From assembly GCF_011683915.1 (NCBI RefSeq), contig NZ_JAAQPH010000001.1:1-64000 (forward strand): 64,000 nt of DNA, in the 5' to 3' direction. The notes beneath the pieces are model-generated. The model saw nothing but the letters and a program-made list of their open reading frames with translations. It had not been told where the DNA came from and made no database searches. Shown one piece after another: positions 43,400 to 53,511 of this stretch. The stretch's first letter is position 1; every line of letters begins with the position of its first letter. A program made the translations under genes and the position numbers. The DNA is from Pelagibius litoralis. GTDB lineage: Bacteria; Pseudomonadota; Alphaproteobacteria; Kiloniellales; Kiloniellaceae.

Positions 43400-44263
43400 C
43401 TAGCTGACCGGGGGAAGGGCGCCGACAGCCTCTTCAACCTCATAGAACGTCGGGCGCTCATGGCCGACCAGGGCCTTGCGGGCAAACTCCACGGAAACGG
43501 CGGGTGCAGACCCATGCATATGGGCCAAAAGCGCAGCCTTGATGACGTGAAGGAACTTGATCTCCGCGTTATAGACGGACTGTGCCTTCGAGGCGATGGG
43601 GCCGAGAAAGCCGTAGGAAACCCAAACGCCAAGGAAGGTTCCGACCAGGGCGCCGCCAATCAGCTTACCAAGGATCTCCGGCGGTTCGCTGATCGAGCCC
43701 ATGGTCTTGATGACGCCCAGCACGGCAGCCACGATCCCCAGAGCCGGCATGCCGTCGGACATCTGGGTCAGGGCATGGGCCACTTCGGAATGCTCGTGAT
43801 GGACCAGCTCAAGCTCTTCATCCATCAGCGCTTCCATCTCGTGCGGATCCTCTGACCCGAGCGTCAGCATCCGCAGATAGTCGCAGATAAAGGTCGTCGC
43901 AGTGTCGTTTGCCAGGACACCGGGGAATTGTTGAAAAAGGGCCGACTCTTGTGGTTTTTCGATGTGTTGCTCCAACCCCAGGTTGCCTTTGGTCTTGGCG
44001 ACCTTAAGGATCTGGTAGAGCAGCTGAAGCAGCTCAAGATAGTGCTCCTTCTTGAACTGGGAGCCTTTCATGGACTTGCCGAGGGCGCCGCCGGTCGCTT
44101 TGATAACGTTTGCGGGATTACCGATGACATAGGCGCCGATGGCCGAGCCAACGATGATCACCACCTCGAAAGGCTGCCACAACACGCCAAGCTTTCCGCC
44201 CATGGCCATGTAGCCGCCGAGCGTACAGCCGATGACGATCAAAATGCCGACAATGAGCCCCAT
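43400..44263 (-). CDS. motA: Flagellar motor stator protein MotA
   Basis: The 287-residue protein has four membrane segments. Marks include GGYMAMGGKLGVLWQPFEVV, VIVGSAIGAYVIGNP, MSDGMPALGIVAAVLGVIKT with the two conserved prolines (in DGMPALG and the SEPPEILG loop), and GGALVGTFLGVWVSYGFLGP. The cytoplasmic loop carries the charged residues that touch FliG. With MotB it forms the proton-driven stator, so the organism is probably flagellated although no other flagellar gene is present here. Confidence 0.96.
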   Translation of the reverse strand: MGLIVGILIVIGCTLGGYMAMGGKLGVLWQPFEVVIIVGSAIGAYVIGNPANVIKATGGALGKSMKGSQFKKEHYLELLQLLYQILKVAKTKGNLGLEQHIEKPQESALFQQFPGVLANDTATTFICDYLRMLTLGSEDPHEMEALMDEELELVHHEHSEVAHALTQMSDGMPALGIVAAVLGVIKTMGSISEPPEILGKLIGGALVGTFLGVWVSYGFLGPIASKAQSVYNAEIKFLHVIKAALLAHMHGSAPAVSVEFARKALVGHERPTFYEVEEAVGALPPVS

Positions 44264-44325
44264 GAAGCCCCAATCCGTGATCTATGGCTATCCAGTAAAG
44301 AAGCTCAGAAGGTCGCGGATTTGGG

Positions 44326-44340
44326 TTAAGAAGTGGTTTA
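44326..44340. promoter_or_regulatory. Imperfect CtrA-like site upstream of motA
   Basis: TTAA (44326-44329), seven bases, then TTTA (44337-44340) departs at one position of the second half-site from TTAA-N7-TTAA. It lies 63 bases before the motA start. Flagellar genes are often CtrA targets in this class, but the match is weak. Confidence 0.25.
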
Positions 44341-44448
44341 GTTCACCATTCAAACCGCTGCTAAGGGCCGGATTGCAGTGGCTTTTGTGCAGGAGATCGC
44401 ATTAAGATCCGCCGCGCCAGCCAGTTGTGTTATTTACCGGATGCTGAA

Positions 44449-44934
44449 ATGAGCTTTGATTCCCTCGCCTTTCGCCAGGTACTGGGCCGATTCGCCACGG
44501 GTGTGACCGTTGTAACCACGCGCGATTCCGTGGGGGCGAACTGCGGTGTGACCGTCAATTCGTTCGCCTCCGTGTCGCTGGATCCGCCCCTCGTGCTGTT
44601 CTGCCTGGATAAGGCGGCGATGAGCTTTGAGGCCTTCAGCCGGACGGGGCAGTTCGCCGTTAACTTCCTCTCGGCCGATCAGCATGACTTGTCGATCCGT
44701 TTTGCGACGGCTGCGACGGACAAGTGGGATGGCATTGCTTACGACCTCTGGCCGTCAGAGATCCCGGTCCTGAAGGATTGTCTGGCGAACCTCGGCTGCC
44801 GTAAGGAAGCGGTGCACGAGGGGGGGGATCACGTCATCATCGTTGGCCGCGTGGAAATCCTAAGCCTGGATGACGACAAGGGACCGCTTGTCTACTACCA
44901 GAGCGGCTACCGGGAGCTCGGCCGCTCTATCTAA
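44449..44934 (+). CDS. Flavin reductase domain protein (flavin:NAD(P)H reductase type)
   Basis: The protein has 161 residues from the ATG at 44449. It has the family pattern FRQVLGRFATGVTVVTTRD, VTVNSFASVSLDPPLVLFCL, FAVNFLSADQH and HVIIVGRVEILSL, matching the short-chain flavin reductases (HpaC/DIM6-like) that feed FMNH2 or FADH2 to monooxygenases. No monooxygenase gene is adjacent, so the partner is unknown. Confidence 0.9.
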   Translation: MSFDSLAFRQVLGRFATGVTVVTTRDSVGANCGVTVNSFASVSLDPPLVLFCLDKAAMSFEAFSRTGQFAVNFLSADQHDLSIRFATAATDKWDGIAYDLWPSEIPVLKDCLANLGCRKEAVHEGGDHVIIVGRVEILSLDDDKGPLVYYQSGYRELGRSI

Positions 44935-44960
44935 GCTGCGTTGTTGCGTTAAGCCCGCAG

Positions 44961-46133
44961 TCAAGCCAAAGCGTTTTGTATGTCGGCAACCAGGTCGTCT
45001 TCGCTCTCGATGCCAACGGAGAGGCGGACCAGTCCATCGCTGATTCCCAGATCCGCACGGATCGATTCGGGAATCGAAGCATGGGTCATGATCGCCGGAT
45101 GCTCAATCAGGCTTTCGACGCCGCCAAGGCTTTCTGCCAGGGCGAACACCTGTACACGCTCGAGAAACCGGCGTGCGGTATCCAGCCCACCTTTCAGCAC
45201 GGCGGTAACCATGCCGCCCGGTGCATCCATCTGCTGCTGTGCCAGATTGTATTGCGGGTGACTTTCGAGGCCGGGGTAGTACACCTTTTCGACTTTGGGG
45301 TGGGCCTCCAGAAAGTCGGCGACGGTCTGTGCGTTGCTGCAATGACGTTCCATGCGCAGCGCCAGTGTCTTAAGGCCCCGTAAGGCCAGGAAGCTGTCGA
45401 ACGGCCCCTGCACGGCGCCGACCGCATTGTGGAGGAAGGTCAGTTGTTCGGCGAGCTCGGCATTCTCACCAACCACCAGAACGCCGCCGACCATGTCTGA
45501 GTGACCGTTCAGGTACTTGGTTGCCGAGTGCATAACCAGGTCAAAGCCCAGTTCAAGAGGGCGCTGTACCCAGGGCGATGCGAAGGTGTTGTCGCAGGCG
45601 CAGATGAGGCCATGCTTTTTACCTAAGGCGGCAATGGCTTCGAGATCCACGAGCTTCAGGAGCGGGTTTGTCGGCGTCTCCACCCAGATCAGTTTGGTCT
45701 CAGGCCGGATGGCGGCCTCCAAGTCTTCGGTCTTGGAAAGATCGACGAAGGAGAAGGAGAGTCCTGCCGAGCGCTTTCGGACGTTCTCAAACAGGCGATA
45801 GCTGCCGCCATAGAGATCATCCATCGCGATAATGTGGCTGCCGCTGTCCAGGCAGTCGAGGGCTGTGGCGATGGCGGAAAGACCGGACGCGAAGGCGAAG
45901 CCCTGTTGACCGCTCTCAAGGTCTGCAATGCAGCGTTCATAGGCCATGCGTGTTGGGTTTTGTGAACGGCTGTATTCATAGCCCTTGTGAACGCCCGGAC
46001 TTTCCTGAACGTAGGTCGAGGTGGCGTAGATCGGCGGCATGATGGCCCCTGTCGAGGGGTCGGGGGATTGGCCGGCGTGGATCACACGAGTCGCAAAAGC
46101 GGGGCGGTTCCGGCTTCTTGTGGAATCTGGCAT
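44961..46133 (-). CDS. Cystathionine gamma-lyase / gamma-synthase family enzyme
   Basis: The 390-residue PLP enzyme of the Cys/Met metabolism family shows the PLP lysine Lys206 in SATKYLNGHSD and the cofactor site YEYSRSQNPTRMAYE. Other marks are DDLYGGSYRLFENV, VETPTNPLL and the late SLGGVESLIEHPAIMTHAS. It lies 5 bases after a cystathionine beta-synthase gene, which argues for cystathionine gamma-lyase (cystathionine to cysteine, 2-oxobutyrate and ammonia) rather than gamma-synthase, though sequence alone cannot separate them. Confidence 0.9.
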   Translation of the reverse strand: MPDSTRSRNRPAFATRVIHAGQSPDPSTGAIMPPIYATSTYVQESPGVHKGYEYSRSQNPTRMAYERCIADLESGQQGFAFASGLSAIATALDCLDSGSHIIAMDDLYGGSYRLFENVRKRSAGLSFSFVDLSKTEDLEAAIRPETKLIWVETPTNPLLKLVDLEAIAALGKKHGLICACDNTFASPWVQRPLELGFDLVMHSATKYLNGHSDMVGGVLVVGENAELAEQLTFLHNAVGAVQGPFDSFLALRGLKTLALRMERHCSNAQTVADFLEAHPKVEKVYYPGLESHPQYNLAQQQMDAPGGMVTAVLKGGLDTARRFLERVQVFALAESLGGVESLIEHPAIMTHASIPESIRADLGISDGLVRLSVGIESEDDLVADIQNALA

Positions 46134-46138
46134 AGCGG

Positions 46139-47521
46139 CTATTTCATCCGTCTGCGGAGGTGGTTTAGCAGGTCGATCCTTGTGATCAAACCGAGGAAAT
46201 CGCGCCCGTCGAACACGATCGCCACCCTGCCTTGCTCAAAGATCGGCAGCAATGTGTCGATCGACTGATCTGCGCCGATAGTCTCGAGCTTCGATGTCAT
46301 GGCGCTGGAGACCGGGTCTTTGAACCGCTCATCGTCCCCGAAAACCCTCAGTAGAATATCGCTCTCGTCGATGATGCCGGCGATCTGACCGTCCTCGCTC
46401 AGGACAGGAAGCTGAGAGATCTCATAGAGCTTCATGCGGCCATAGGCGACCAGCAGGTCATCGCTTGGGGCAACGGTGACAGTACCATGCTCATCATGGC
46501 GACGGCTGATCAGATCGCGAAGATCGCCTTTCTGCGGCCTTTCAATGAAGCCTTGGTCGATCATCCAGTAGTCGTTGAACATCTTTGAGAGATACTTGTT
46601 GCCGCTGTCGCAGACGAAAGTCACAACCCGTTTCGGTTCGTTCTGCTCGCGGCAGTAGCGCAGCGCGGCGGCGATCAGCGTACCGGAAGACGAACCCGCC
46701 AGAATGCCCTCGATGCTCAAAAGATCTCGGGCTGTCGTCAGCGACTCGCTGTCGGGGATCACATAGGCCTTTTTGACGTTGGACAGGTCGCAGTTGTCGG
46801 GCAGGAAATCCTCGCCAATACCTTCGACGATCCAGCTGCCGACTTCATCTTTCAAAACGCCGGTCTTCACATAGTCGGCCAGGATCGAGCCTTCCGGGTC
46901 GGCAAGGACCATTTCGGTCTTGTCGGACACTGAAGCGAAGAACCGAGAGAGGCCGGTGATGGTTCCACCCGAACCGACACCGCAGACCATGGCATCCAGG
47001 TCGTGATCCATCTGCTCCCATATTTCCGGGCCCGTCGAGGTAAAGTGAGCCTGCGGGTTCGACGGGTTGGAAAACTGATCCACGAAGAAGGCACCGGTCT
47101 CGCCGGCGATGCGGGCGGCGATATCCTGATAGTATTCCGGATGGCCTTTTCCGACATCGGATCGGGTCAAGATAACTTCGACCCCCAAGGCACGCAGGTG
47201 GAAGATCTTTTCCTGGGCCATTTTGTCCGGAACGACAAGGGTCAGGTGATATCCTTTTTGGGCGGCGACCAGGGCTAGCCCAAGGCCGGTGTTGCCGGCG
47301 GTGGCTTCGATCAGTTTCCCGCCTGGCTTCAGGGTGCCGTCCTGTTCTGCCGCTTCGATCATGGACTTGCCGATACGGTCCTTGATCGAGCCGCCCGGGT
47401 TCTCGCTTTCGAGCTTGAGAAAGAGGCGACAGGGGCCGGTGTCGGTTTTCGTCACCTCCATCATCGGCGTATTTCCGATGCGGTCCATGACACTGTGAAA
47501 GACGGCGCCTTTTTGGGCCAT
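46139..47521 (-). CDS. Cystathionine beta-synthase with C-terminal CBS domains
   Basis: The protein has 460 residues from the ATG at 47521, which has a GGGAGGAA site; the frame extends further but without support. The PLP lysine is Lys47 in NPGGSIKDRIGKSMIEAA, with EATAGNTGLGLALVAA and VCGVGSGGTITGLSRF as substrate and phosphate sites. From about residue 335 a pair of CBS domains follows (VTVAPSDDLLVAYGRMKLYE, then SSAMTSKLETIGADQSIDTL, LGLITRIDLLNHL). No haem-binding N-terminal extension is present. It joins homocysteine and serine into cystathionine in reverse transsulfuration. Confidence 0.93.
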   Translation of the reverse strand: MAQKGAVFHSVMDRIGNTPMMEVTKTDTGPCRLFLKLESENPGGSIKDRIGKSMIEAAEQDGTLKPGGKLIEATAGNTGLGLALVAAQKGYHLTLVVPDKMAQEKIFHLRALGVEVILTRSDVGKGHPEYYQDIAARIAGETGAFFVDQFSNPSNPQAHFTSTGPEIWEQMDHDLDAMVCGVGSGGTITGLSRFFASVSDKTEMVLADPEGSILADYVKTGVLKDEVGSWIVEGIGEDFLPDNCDLSNVKKAYVIPDSESLTTARDLLSIEGILAGSSSGTLIAAALRYCREQNEPKRVVTFVCDSGNKYLSKMFNDYWMIDQGFIERPQKGDLRDLISRRHDEHGTVTVAPSDDLLVAYGRMKLYEISQLPVLSEDGQIAGIIDESDILLRVFGDDERFKDPVSSAMTSKLETIGADQSIDTLLPIFEQGRVAIVFDGRDFLGLITRIDLLNHLRRRMK

Positions 47522-47637
47522 TGTCGGTTCCTCCCAGGCTGAGCAGCGACGACTCTTGGGCATGTTGGACCTATCCCCTACGGGATTAGGCGCCGGCCCG
47601 CAAGGTCCGGTATCCAGGTGTCGCTGTCAAAGAACGG

Positions 47638-48867
47638 TCAGAGGGTCCCCTGGGCCGAATGATCGGAGAGAATCCGGGCCGGAAAGCCATCGGCCTGGAG
47701 GCTGGCCACCACTTCTTTGACGTGTTCGGAGTTCCGCGTCTCCAGGACGACATCGACGTCCGCCTGTTTTGCCGGCACATCATAAAACAGCCTTTGATGA
47801 TATACCTCGATGATATTGCCGCCGGTCTTGCCTATCAGGCTGGCAATACGGGCAAGAACGCCGGGCTGATCGATAATACCGATACGAAGGCGCACCATAC
47901 GCCCGTCGCGGATGAGGCCGCGGGTCAGGATGCCGGAAAGCAGTTTCAGGTCGATGTTGCCGCCACAGATGACGACCGCGACTTTACGGCCCGCAAAGCG
48001 CTCCGGATTGGCCAGAATGGCGGCTATGCCCGCCGCGCCGGCGCCCTCGGCGACGAGCTTTTGCTCTTCCGCGAGCCGTTGGATGGCGTTCTCGATGTCG
48101 CTTTCTGCAACGACAACGATATCGTCGACAAGTTTCTCGATGATTGGCCGTGTTAACTTACCGGGAACCTTGACGGCGATTCCGTCGGCCAGGCTATGGC
48201 CGCCCTTCATCGTGTTTCTGCCCTTGATGGAATCGGACATGGAGGGAAAGAGTTCGCTCTCCACGCCGATCAGCTGTATTGCGGGATTGGCGTCTTTGGC
48301 CACGGTTGCAATAGCCGACATCAAGCCGCCCCCGCCGATGGGCACGACAATCGCTTCTATGTCCGGGCTGTCCTCCAGGATTTCCAGGCCCACGGTTCCC
48401 TGTCCCGCGATCACATCGGAATCATCGAAGGGATGTACGAAGGTCAGGTTCTCATCCTCGGCGATCTGATAAGCCGCCTGTGCCGAGGCGTCCAGGGTAT
48501 CGCCGGTTAGCACGATGCGGGCGCCAAAAGCACGCGTCCGCTCAACCTTGGAAAAGGGCGCAAATTCCGGCATCACGATGGTTGCGGGGATGCCGAGACG
48601 TTGGGCGTGGTAAGCGACCCCCTGGGCATGGTTGCCGGCGGACATCGCGATCACGCCGCGTTGGGCCTCGTCTTTAGAAAGGTTGCTCAGCCGAATGTAT
48701 GAACCGCGGTCCTTGAAGGAGCCGGTGTGCTGCAGATTCTCCAGCTTCAGAAAGAGTTCACAGCCCAGGCGCTCGGAGAGCCTGCCGGCGCGAACCAATG
48801 GTGTCCGAATGACCTGTCCGCGCAGCCGCTCGGCCGCGTCGCGAATGTGTTCCAGGGTCGTTGTCAT
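47638..48867 (-). CDS. ilvA: Threonine ammonia-lyase with ACT domain
   Basis: The 409-residue protein has its PLP lysine at Lys52 in HTGSFKDRGSYIRL. SAGNHAQGVAYHAQ and PIGGGGLMSAIATVA complete the active site, and an ACT-like regulatory domain (~325-405, LRIGIIDQPGVLARIASLIG) follows. It converts threonine to 2-oxobutyrate, the isoleucine precursor, which is also released by the cystathionine lyase encoded in the same direction 1.5 kb away. A shorter relative is at 15862. The symbol follows the short ACT-containing enzymes often annotated IlvA or TdcB. Confidence 0.88.
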   Translation of the reverse strand: MTTTLEHIRDAAERLRGQVIRTPLVRAGRLSERLGCELFLKLENLQHTGSFKDRGSYIRLSNLSKDEAQRGVIAMSAGNHAQGVAYHAQRLGIPATIVMPEFAPFSKVERTRAFGARIVLTGDTLDASAQAAYQIAEDENLTFVHPFDDSDVIAGQGTVGLEILEDSPDIEAIVVPIGGGGLMSAIATVAKDANPAIQLIGVESELFPSMSDSIKGRNTMKGGHSLADGIAVKVPGKLTRPIIEKLVDDIVVVAESDIENAIQRLAEEQKLVAEGAGAAGIAAILANPERFAGRKVAVVICGGNIDLKLLSGILTRGLIRDGRMVRLRIGIIDQPGVLARIASLIGKTGGNIIEVYHQRLFYDVPAKQADVDVVLETRNSEHVKEVVASLQADGFPARILSDHSAQGTL

Positions 48868-48945
48868 TCCTGCCTTCCCATTATCGGCTGGCCGTCTTGG
48901 TTATATGTCGGGCAGCGGGGCCTTCGCCGGTCCGATCTGCAATCC

Positions 48946-51324
48946 TCATTCTCGCTTTGGCAGGAGCTTAAGCTGTTCTGCGACCGCCCAGGTTTCGGGG
49001 GCCAGCGACACATTAAGGCCATCGCGCCAGCGATAGGAAAGGCTTCCATAAAGGCTGGAGAGTGGATTGCCGGATTGACCGGTCGCGATCATGAAGCGCG
49101 AGAGGTCGAGATCTGCCAGGTCGTAGACCGCCCGGAATCCGGCCCCATGGACGTTTTCAAAGAGGCTGTCTTCCGGGCCGCCAAGCCGGGCCGAGGCGCG
49201 GTTTACCGTATCGTCACCGCCGTCGCTCTCTACGTTTTGCGCAAACAGCCGGTTGATCACTGGGATGCGGCTTAAGACCGGATGGGAGAATTTCGTTGCA
49301 TGGGCTTCGCCCCAACGCCAGTGGTTCATGTCATCGCCAAAGCGGTCGGACAGAAGGTCCAGGGCGATGTCGAGTGAAGCGGCGATCTGAGCATCGCAGG
49401 TCTCTACGGGCTCCGTATCTGTGTTGTCGCACCATGAACTCTCTTCGTCGATCAACCGCTCGACGGTGTAAAGCCCGCCGTTCAGAAAGTCGCGGTAGTT
49501 GCCACCCAGTTCGTCAGCCAGTATTTCCCGTCCCAGTGCCCAAACCCAGGCTTGGATGATCAGCGGTTCCGGCGCGTTGCGGTGCATGCGCAGATCCCAG
49601 GAACGCAGCATGGAAATTGCCATAACGCCACGCGCAGAGTTGGGCGGGACCGACAGCAGACGTGGCAGGATTTTTTTTGCACCGCTGGCGACAATGTCCT
49701 GCTGCAGTATGACGGACGCGGTTACATCGTGGTGTGGACCTCTTCCGGCCAGGGCAGCGGCGATCCGCTCCGCGCGATAGGGCGGTGGCCAGTCGACGGC
49801 AATGAGGTGAGGGTAGCTGTCGGGCACCATTTTGTTGTTCGCGTTGATCACTAGATCGCTCCTCGGATTGATCACCGAGGGTAGCTCGTCAAAAGGGACA
49901 AAGCCGATCCAGTCGAATTCGCCGTTCCATCCCGGTACCGGATGTTGCCCGTTGCCCGCACGGCGGATGGGTACGCGCGCCGGTGCAACAAAACCGATGT
50001 TTCCATCGACATCGGCATAGAGGATGTTCTGTTGTGGAGAGTGGAACTGACGCAGGGCTGCGCGGAACTCCCCCCAGTTGCGCGCGTGGTTGATGCCATA
50101 GAGGGCATCTGCCGTACGGTCATCTTCGCGCAGGGCCGGCCAGGAAAGGGCGAGTACGGCACCGGTTTCGGCGGAGCTTGCCGGGATTACATCGCTCATT
50201 ACCGGTCCGTGACGGGTACTGCGGACGATCAGGCGGACTGCGTCTCCGTCGCGGACCCGGATCACTTCGTCACGGCTTCCAAAGGCCAGGGGGCCTTCCG
50301 GTGACTCATAGCGGTCTGGATCGTCAGCCATAAGCCTTTCGATGAAGAAATCCTGGGTGTCGCTTTGGGTGGTCGTGAAACCCCAGGCCAGGCGCTCGTT
50401 GTGGCCGAGAACGAGAAAAGGAACGCCTGGTGCGGTGGCTCCGGCCAGCGTGATGCCCGGGGCTTCAAGCCGGGCCAACATCCAGACGCCCGGCGATTCG
50501 AGCGAAAGATGAGGGTCGTTCGCCAGAATTGGCTTGCCGCTGGTGGTCCGTGATCCACCCAGCGTCCAGGCATTGGACGCGCCGGTTGGCTCAAGCCAGG
50601 GCGGCAGCAAGGTCGACAGGCGTTCCGCAACGCCCTTGTCGACGAGGCTGGCACGGCCTCTCAGGGTAACGGGGCCGTCGTCGGGATAGCTGGGCCAGAG
50701 GGCGGAGATCTTTTCCGGGCTGAAACGGCCGGCCAAACGTGCCCGGCTAAGCTCCGAGCGCCAGTTGTCCGAGAGGCGCAGTGCCATGAGGCGGCCCCAG
50801 AGAAGGGAGTCTGCGGCGGTCCAGGGTTCGGGGCTGTAGCGCAGGATCTGGAATTCCAGGGGCAGGGGGCCGGTGCGGTTCTCCAGGAAAGCGTTCACTC
50901 CCTGCGCATAGGCTTCCAGCGTGGCGCGGGTTGCTGCCGACAGATGATCAAGATTTGCTTCCGCAAGCTGGCGGAAGCCCAGAGTGCGAAAGAAGCGGTC
51001 GAGGTCCAGGGTCGTCTCCCCGATCACCTCGGACAGGCGACCGCTGGCGGTGCGGCGCATGAAATCCATTTGCCAGAGGCGCTCCTGGGCGTGGACGAAA
51101 CCAAGTCCGCGATAGAGATCCAACTCGTTCTCCGCCCGGATGTTGACCAGGCCATCGCGATCCCTGAGGATCTTGACTTCGCCTTGAAGGCCGGCAAGCG
51201 TGAGTTCGCCCTTGGTTGTCGGCAGCGATCCGAGAAGCCAGAGATAAACGCCGAGTCCGGCTATCAGAGTGAGGCCGGCGACACCGCCTAAAGCCCATGG
51301 TAAGATCCTTAAGAGTTTCCGCAT
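48946..51324 (-). CDS. Penicillin acylase family protein (Ntn-hydrolase)
   Basis: The 792-residue protein has an N-terminal signal anchor (LLRILPWALGGVAGLTLIAG, continuing to residue ~32) and the alpha-chain motif GLGFVHAQERLWQMDFMRR. The self-cleavage site lies before Ser250 in TGASNAWTLGGSRTTSGKPI, which becomes the N-terminal nucleophile, followed by LANDPHLSL and AWGFTTTQSDTQDFF. The beta chain would be ~540 residues. Members cleave acyl amides such as penicillins or acyl-homoserine lactones; the natural substrate here is not known. A GGAG site precedes the ATG. Confidence 0.93.
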   Translation of the reverse strand: MRKLLRILPWALGGVAGLTLIAGLGVYLWLLGSLPTTKGELTLAGLQGEVKILRDRDGLVNIRAENELDLYRGLGFVHAQERLWQMDFMRRTASGRLSEVIGETTLDLDRFFRTLGFRQLAEANLDHLSAATRATLEAYAQGVNAFLENRTGPLPLEFQILRYSPEPWTAADSLLWGRLMALRLSDNWRSELSRARLAGRFSPEKISALWPSYPDDGPVTLRGRASLVDKGVAERLSTLLPPWLEPTGASNAWTLGGSRTTSGKPILANDPHLSLESPGVWMLARLEAPGITLAGATAPGVPFLVLGHNERLAWGFTTTQSDTQDFFIERLMADDPDRYESPEGPLAFGSRDEVIRVRDGDAVRLIVRSTRHGPVMSDVIPASSAETGAVLALSWPALREDDRTADALYGINHARNWGEFRAALRQFHSPQQNILYADVDGNIGFVAPARVPIRRAGNGQHPVPGWNGEFDWIGFVPFDELPSVINPRSDLVINANNKMVPDSYPHLIAVDWPPPYRAERIAAALAGRGPHHDVTASVILQQDIVASGAKKILPRLLSVPPNSARGVMAISMLRSWDLRMHRNAPEPLIIQAWVWALGREILADELGGNYRDFLNGGLYTVERLIDEESSWCDNTDTEPVETCDAQIAASLDIALDLLSDRFGDDMNHWRWGEAHATKFSHPVLSRIPVINRLFAQNVESDGGDDTVNRASARLGGPEDSLFENVHGAGFRAVYDLADLDLSRFMIATGQSGNPLSSLYGSLSYRWRDGLNVSLAPETWAVAEQLKLLPKRE

Positions 51325-51657
51325 CTTGCTCCGATCGGCTGTGAGTGACCAAAAGTCACGAAAGCTCGTTTCTCAAGGTTTTTACGCGCCACCATGGTCT
51401 CGTGGATTCCATTGATTGCCATGGGATGACTCTGCGGGGCAAACGGTTAAGGTATTCATGCAAAAGGGGCAAGGCTATCGGCAGTCAGGCCCGGCGGCTG
51501 CAAGGATCACGGTGGGCGATTCTGCCCGGTGGACGACCGTAATCCTGTCGTTTACCTCCGCCTGCGTCAGGTTGAAGCATATTTGAGCTGAATCATTCCT
51601 CTTGTCGTGACCGGCTGGTAAGCATGAAATAATCAGGATTTAATCAGGTTGAACAAA
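51325..51657. other. Divergent regulatory region between the acylase and ftsH genes
   Basis: No gene is supported. A perfect short inverted repeat, GTGAC-N5-GTCAC (51345-51359), lies 21 bases before the acylase start and could be an operator. The ftsH ribosome binding site (AGG, 51646-51648) is at the right end. No convincing heat-shock promoter was found. Confidence 0.35.
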
Positions 51658-53511
51658 ATGCTGAAGGGACTAGCAAAATGGTTGCCGGCACTCCTGGTTG
51701 GCTTGATTTTGCTTGGATTCTTCGCAAACCTTCAACAGCCCGTTCCGCTTCAGGAGCGCGCGACTGAGATCGCTTACAGCGAGTTCAAGAAGCTGTTGAA
51801 AGAGCGGCGTGTTGCCGAAGTGGTGATGCAGGGCCAGAAAGTCACTGCGACCCTTCGCGCGGCTGCGGGCGTGGAAGCGGGGTCTTCCGTTGTCGCCAAC
51901 CTTCCGGAGATTCAGGATCCGAACCTGTTTTCCCTGATCGATGACAGCCAGGCGATATTGGTTATCCAACCCAGCGAAGAGGAGAACAGCAACTGGGTTT
52001 TCAGCCTGCTTCCCTGGCTGGTGTTCCTGGGGCTTTATTTCTGGTTCTGGCAGAAGATGCAGAGCAACCTTGTCGGCCGTTTTGGGGGGCGGGATCCTTC
52101 GGACTTTCTCACCGGCTCCAGCAAAAAGGAAACCAAGGCCGTTCGGCGGATTACTTTTGACGATGTCGCCGGCCAGGAGGCTGCGAAACGCGAGGTTGGC
52201 GAACTTGTGGACTTTCTCAAAGACCCGGAAAGATACAGCCGCCTGGGGGCGGAGGCGCCGCGCGGTGTTCTGCTCATGGGGCCGCCGGGCACCGGCAAGA
52301 CTCTGCTGGCCCGGGCTTTGGCTGGGGAAGCCGGCGTCGCCTTCTACCATACCTCCGCTTCTGAGTTCATCGAGATGTTTGTCGGCGTCGGTGCCTCGCG
52401 GGTCCGCAAGATGTTCGATGAAGCCAAGGAGCGGGCGCCCAGTATTATCTTCATTGATGAGCTCGATGCTGTCGGCCGTGTTCGCGGCACCGGTCTGGGG
52501 GGTGGCAACGATGAACGTGAGCAGACACTGAACCAGATTCTCTCGGAGATGGATGGATTTTCCGGACACGAGGCAGTCATCGTACTGGCGGCGACCAACC
52601 GGCCCGATGTTCTCGACCCGGCTTTACTCAGGCCGGGCCGCTTTGATCGTCATGTCACCCTGGAGCTTCCCGATCGCAAGGCGCGTGAGGCGATCCTGAA
52701 GGTCCATACGCGCAAGATACCGCTTGCCGAGGACGTCGACTTGTCGTTGCTTGCTGCTTCGACGCCGGGGTTTTCGGGGGCAGATCTCAAGAACCTGGTG
52801 AACGAAGCCGCGATGGCGGCAGCCCGGGCGGATGAGAACGCCATCCGGATGGGGCATTTTGATGAGATGCGGGACAAGGTGATGATGGGGTCGGTTCGCA
52901 GCCTTGCGATACGGCCGGATGAGCGTCACCGCCTGGCGGTGCATGAAGCCGGGCACACGGTCACCGCGCACTTCCTGCCGCTGGCCGATCCGATCTACAA
53001 AGTGACGATCATCCCGCGCGGCCGGGCCCTGGGGGGCACCCATATGCTGCCGGAAGAGGAGCGCCATACCCTCCCCGTCGACTACCTGAAGGACCGGCTG
53101 ACCGTTCTTCTGGGCGGACGCACAGCCGAGCAGGAACTGCTCGGCGAAGTCAGCTCCGGCGCAGATGATGACATCCAGAAGGCTACCCAGCTGGCGCGGG
53201 CCATGGTGTCACGCTGGGGCATGTCGGAGGAGGTCGGGCCCGTCGATCTGCGCCAGAGTGACGAGCACCCGTTCCTGGGACGGGAGATAGCCCAACCGCG
53301 TCGTTTCAGCGAGACGACGGCGCATGAGGTGGATCGAGCGGTTGCCGTGCTTCTGCAGGAGGCCACTGCGCGGGCAACCGCGATCATTGGCGCCAATCGT
53401 CAGGCCATGGAGCATCTGGTGCGCCGTCTGGAGGAACGCGAGAGCCTGTCCGCCGACGAAATCGATGCCTGTTTGGGGGGGCCTGCGCAGAATCGCGGCT
53501 CCGCCGCCTAA
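51658..53511 (+). CDS. ftsH: ATP-dependent zinc metalloprotease FtsH
   Basis: The protein has 617 residues from the ATG at 51658 (a TTG lies 9 bases earlier). Two membrane segments (~8-25 and ~115-135) flank a periplasmic domain. Then come the AAA+ module with Walker A GPPGTGKT (208-215), Walker [13 protein letters not shown] and the second region of homology [20 protein letters not shown], and the protease site HEAGH (429-433). It extracts and degrades membrane and regulatory proteins. The C-terminus is short. Its neighbours differ from the common tilS-ftsH context of alphaproteobacteria, so this may be a second, specialised FtsH. Confidence 0.95.
   Translation: MLKGLAKWLPALLVGLILLGFFANLQQPVPLQERATEIAYSEFKKLLKERRVAEVVMQGQKVTATLRAAAGVEAGSSVVANLPEIQDPNLFSLIDDSQAILVIQPSEEENSNWVFSLLPWLVFLGLYFWFWQKMQSNLVGRFGGRDPSDFLTGSSKKETKAVRRITFDDVAGQEAAKREVGELVDFLKDPERYSRLGAEAPRGVLLMGPPGTGKTLLARALAGEAGVAFYHTSASEFIEMFVGVGASRVRKMFDEAKERAPSIIFIDELDAVGRVRGTGLGGGNDEREQTLNQILSEMDGFSGHEAVIVLAATNRPDVLDPALLRPGRFDRHVTLELPDRKAREAILKVHTRKIPLAEDVDLSLLAASTPGFSGADLKNLVNEAAMAAARADENAIRMGHFDEMRDKVMMGSVRSLAIRPDERHRLAVHEAGHTVTAHFLPLADPIYKVTIIPRGRALGGTHMLPEEERHTLPVDYLKDRLTVLLGGRTAEQELLGEVSSGADDDIQKATQLARAMVSRWGMSEEVGPVDLRQSDEHPFLGREIAQPRRFSETTAHEVDRAVAVLLQEATARATAIIGANRQAMEHLVRRLEERESLSADEIDACLGGPAQNRGSAA

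Noticed and set aside
51340-51657. Heat-shock promoter before ftsH
   Set aside because: TTGAA-like sequences occur, but no properly spaced CCCCAT-type -10 element was found.
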